From: Pseudomonas bubulae
GTDB taxonomy: Bacteria > Pseudomonadota > Gammaproteobacteria > Pseudomonadales > Pseudomonadaceae
Assembly (NCBI RefSeq): GCF_900618535.1
Contig: NZ_UYJA01000001.1
Location: 248,001 to 312,000, forward strand
Reading direction: 5' to 3'
DNA: 64,000 nucleotides
Both the position numbers and the translations under genes were made by a program. The first letter of the stretch is position 1. Every line of letters starts with the position of its first letter. The notes under the pieces are model-generated. The model did not search any database and was not told the DNA's origin. It was given only the letters and a program-made list of their open reading frames with translations. Shown piece after piece: positions 63,493 through 64,000 of this stretch.

Positions 63493-63521
63493 AGCGCTCC
63501 GAGTTAGACGAGCGGAGCGCT
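63493..63521. terminator. stem-loop, candidate terminator
   Basis: AGCGCTCCG and CGGAGCGCT form a perfect 9-bp stem with an 11-nt loop, between the plus-strand unknown gene ending at 63412 and the minus-strand gene ending at 63644. No long T-tract follows, so termination strength is uncertain. Confidence 0.5.
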
Positions 63522-63643
63522 TCAAACTGTCGCTATCCAGTGAAGCTCATTTTTCCATCGGACGGATTCACAGTTAGCCCTTCTTCACTAACCGAACTCG
63601 TTCAGCAGTTTCTGCAAAAACTCACGCCTCCGTTGGACAATAT

Positions 63644-63883
63644 TCAAAATGAGGTTGCCACGGTCGGGGTCTCTCGTTGTAAGTGCCCTGCGTCCACAAG
63701 GCCATGAATGTAGCCTTCAGCTCTGCCTCTAGCTTGGAGCAACGTCTCTGTGGATGTGCTTTTGTAGATGTCTTCCGCGATGAGCTGCCACTGCTTCATT
63801 TGACGCCGACCAACCGGGTCGTCCGAAAATTTTGGTGCATTGATCAGTGTGTTGAAATCGTTGGGTGCGGTGGCTGTGCTCAA
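63644..63883 (-). CDS. small unknown protein
   Basis: A 79-residue soluble protein: MSTATAPNDFNTLINAPKF, QLIAEDIYKSTSTETLLQARGRAEGYIHGLVDAGHL. It is helical in appearance and ends RETPTVATSF. No family is firmly recognised. It is convergent with the preceding small genes. Nothing supportable lies from here to the right edge. Confidence 0.55.
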   Translation of the reverse strand: MSTATAPNDFNTLINAPKFSDDPVGRRQMKQWQLIAEDIYKSTSTETLLQARGRAEGYIHGLVDAGHLQRETPTVATSF

Positions 63884-64000
63884 GGTGTGCTCTCAGAACA
63901 GTGATGTATGTGCCGAGGCTATCAATCGCTTGTTGTAGGATGATTTTTTGTAGGCGCTAGCGCGAAGGCACGATTTCAATGATGGTGCACGCTATCGCTG

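Overview
The window is chromosomal DNA of a Pseudomonas, most likely from the fluorescens group. The basis is the set of recognisable genes (galU, gor, modABC, PQQ glucose dehydrogenase gcd, hemB and surE paralogues) and the REP-type palindromes ending in GTGGGAGC/GCTCCCAC. Up to about 53.5 kb it looks like dense chromosomal backbone. From about 53.6 kb it becomes visibly more AT-rich, sparser in genes and richer in pseudogene fragments, which suggests acquired DNA. No rRNA, tRNA or CRISPR array was seen.

0-16.4 kb is housekeeping and metabolism. It holds a cut-off DUF3857 protein, a YbaK-like deacylase, an ArsR regulator with an MDR oxidoreductase, a zinc-type hemB, a surE paralogue, a LysR regulator, an orphan O-antigen chain-length regulator (wzz), modABC behind a ModE-like operator, alkB with a tiny upstream gene, and a DUF1883 protein. 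A tsdB-tsdA-like pair of dihaem cytochromes, two small proteins, galU and gor follow.

16.5-30.3 kb is one long minus-strand cellulose operon, bcsE-F-G-R-Q-A-B-Z-C, with nearly every junction overlapping. It has the E. coli-type gene set, including the phosphoethanolamine transferase BcsG and the c-di-GMP-binding proteins BcsE and BcsA (PilZ). Modified cellulose under c-di-GMP control is the likely product.

30.5-52.6 kb is mixed metabolism and regulation. An acyl-CoA dehydrogenase and acyl-CoA synthetase face a soluble PAS histidine kinase and FixJ-like response regulator. Next come a MocR regulator divergent from a LysE exporter, a hemerythrin, a lone tyrosine recombinase, and a putrescine/polyamine binding protein with a PuuB-like oxidase and LysR regulator. 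After these lie a TerC-CBS protein, a five-copy 109-bp tandem REP array, gcd, a cupin protein and a PhoD phosphatase behind a possible PHO box.

53-64 kb is the accessory end. A DUF4177 gene overlaps a yidD paralogue, followed by an AbrB-like pseudogene with a premature stop and a hexanucleotide repeat. Then comes a four-gene transposition operon: a DDE transposase (TniA/TnsB-like), a TniB/TnsC-like ATPase, a second distinct ATPase, and TniQ. The extra ATPase between TniB and TniQ is the most unusual element of the window. Downstream are a broken and an intact two-HTH regulator, an unknown protein coupled to a metallophosphoesterase, and several small unknown genes. The right end of the element was not found and may lie beyond the window.
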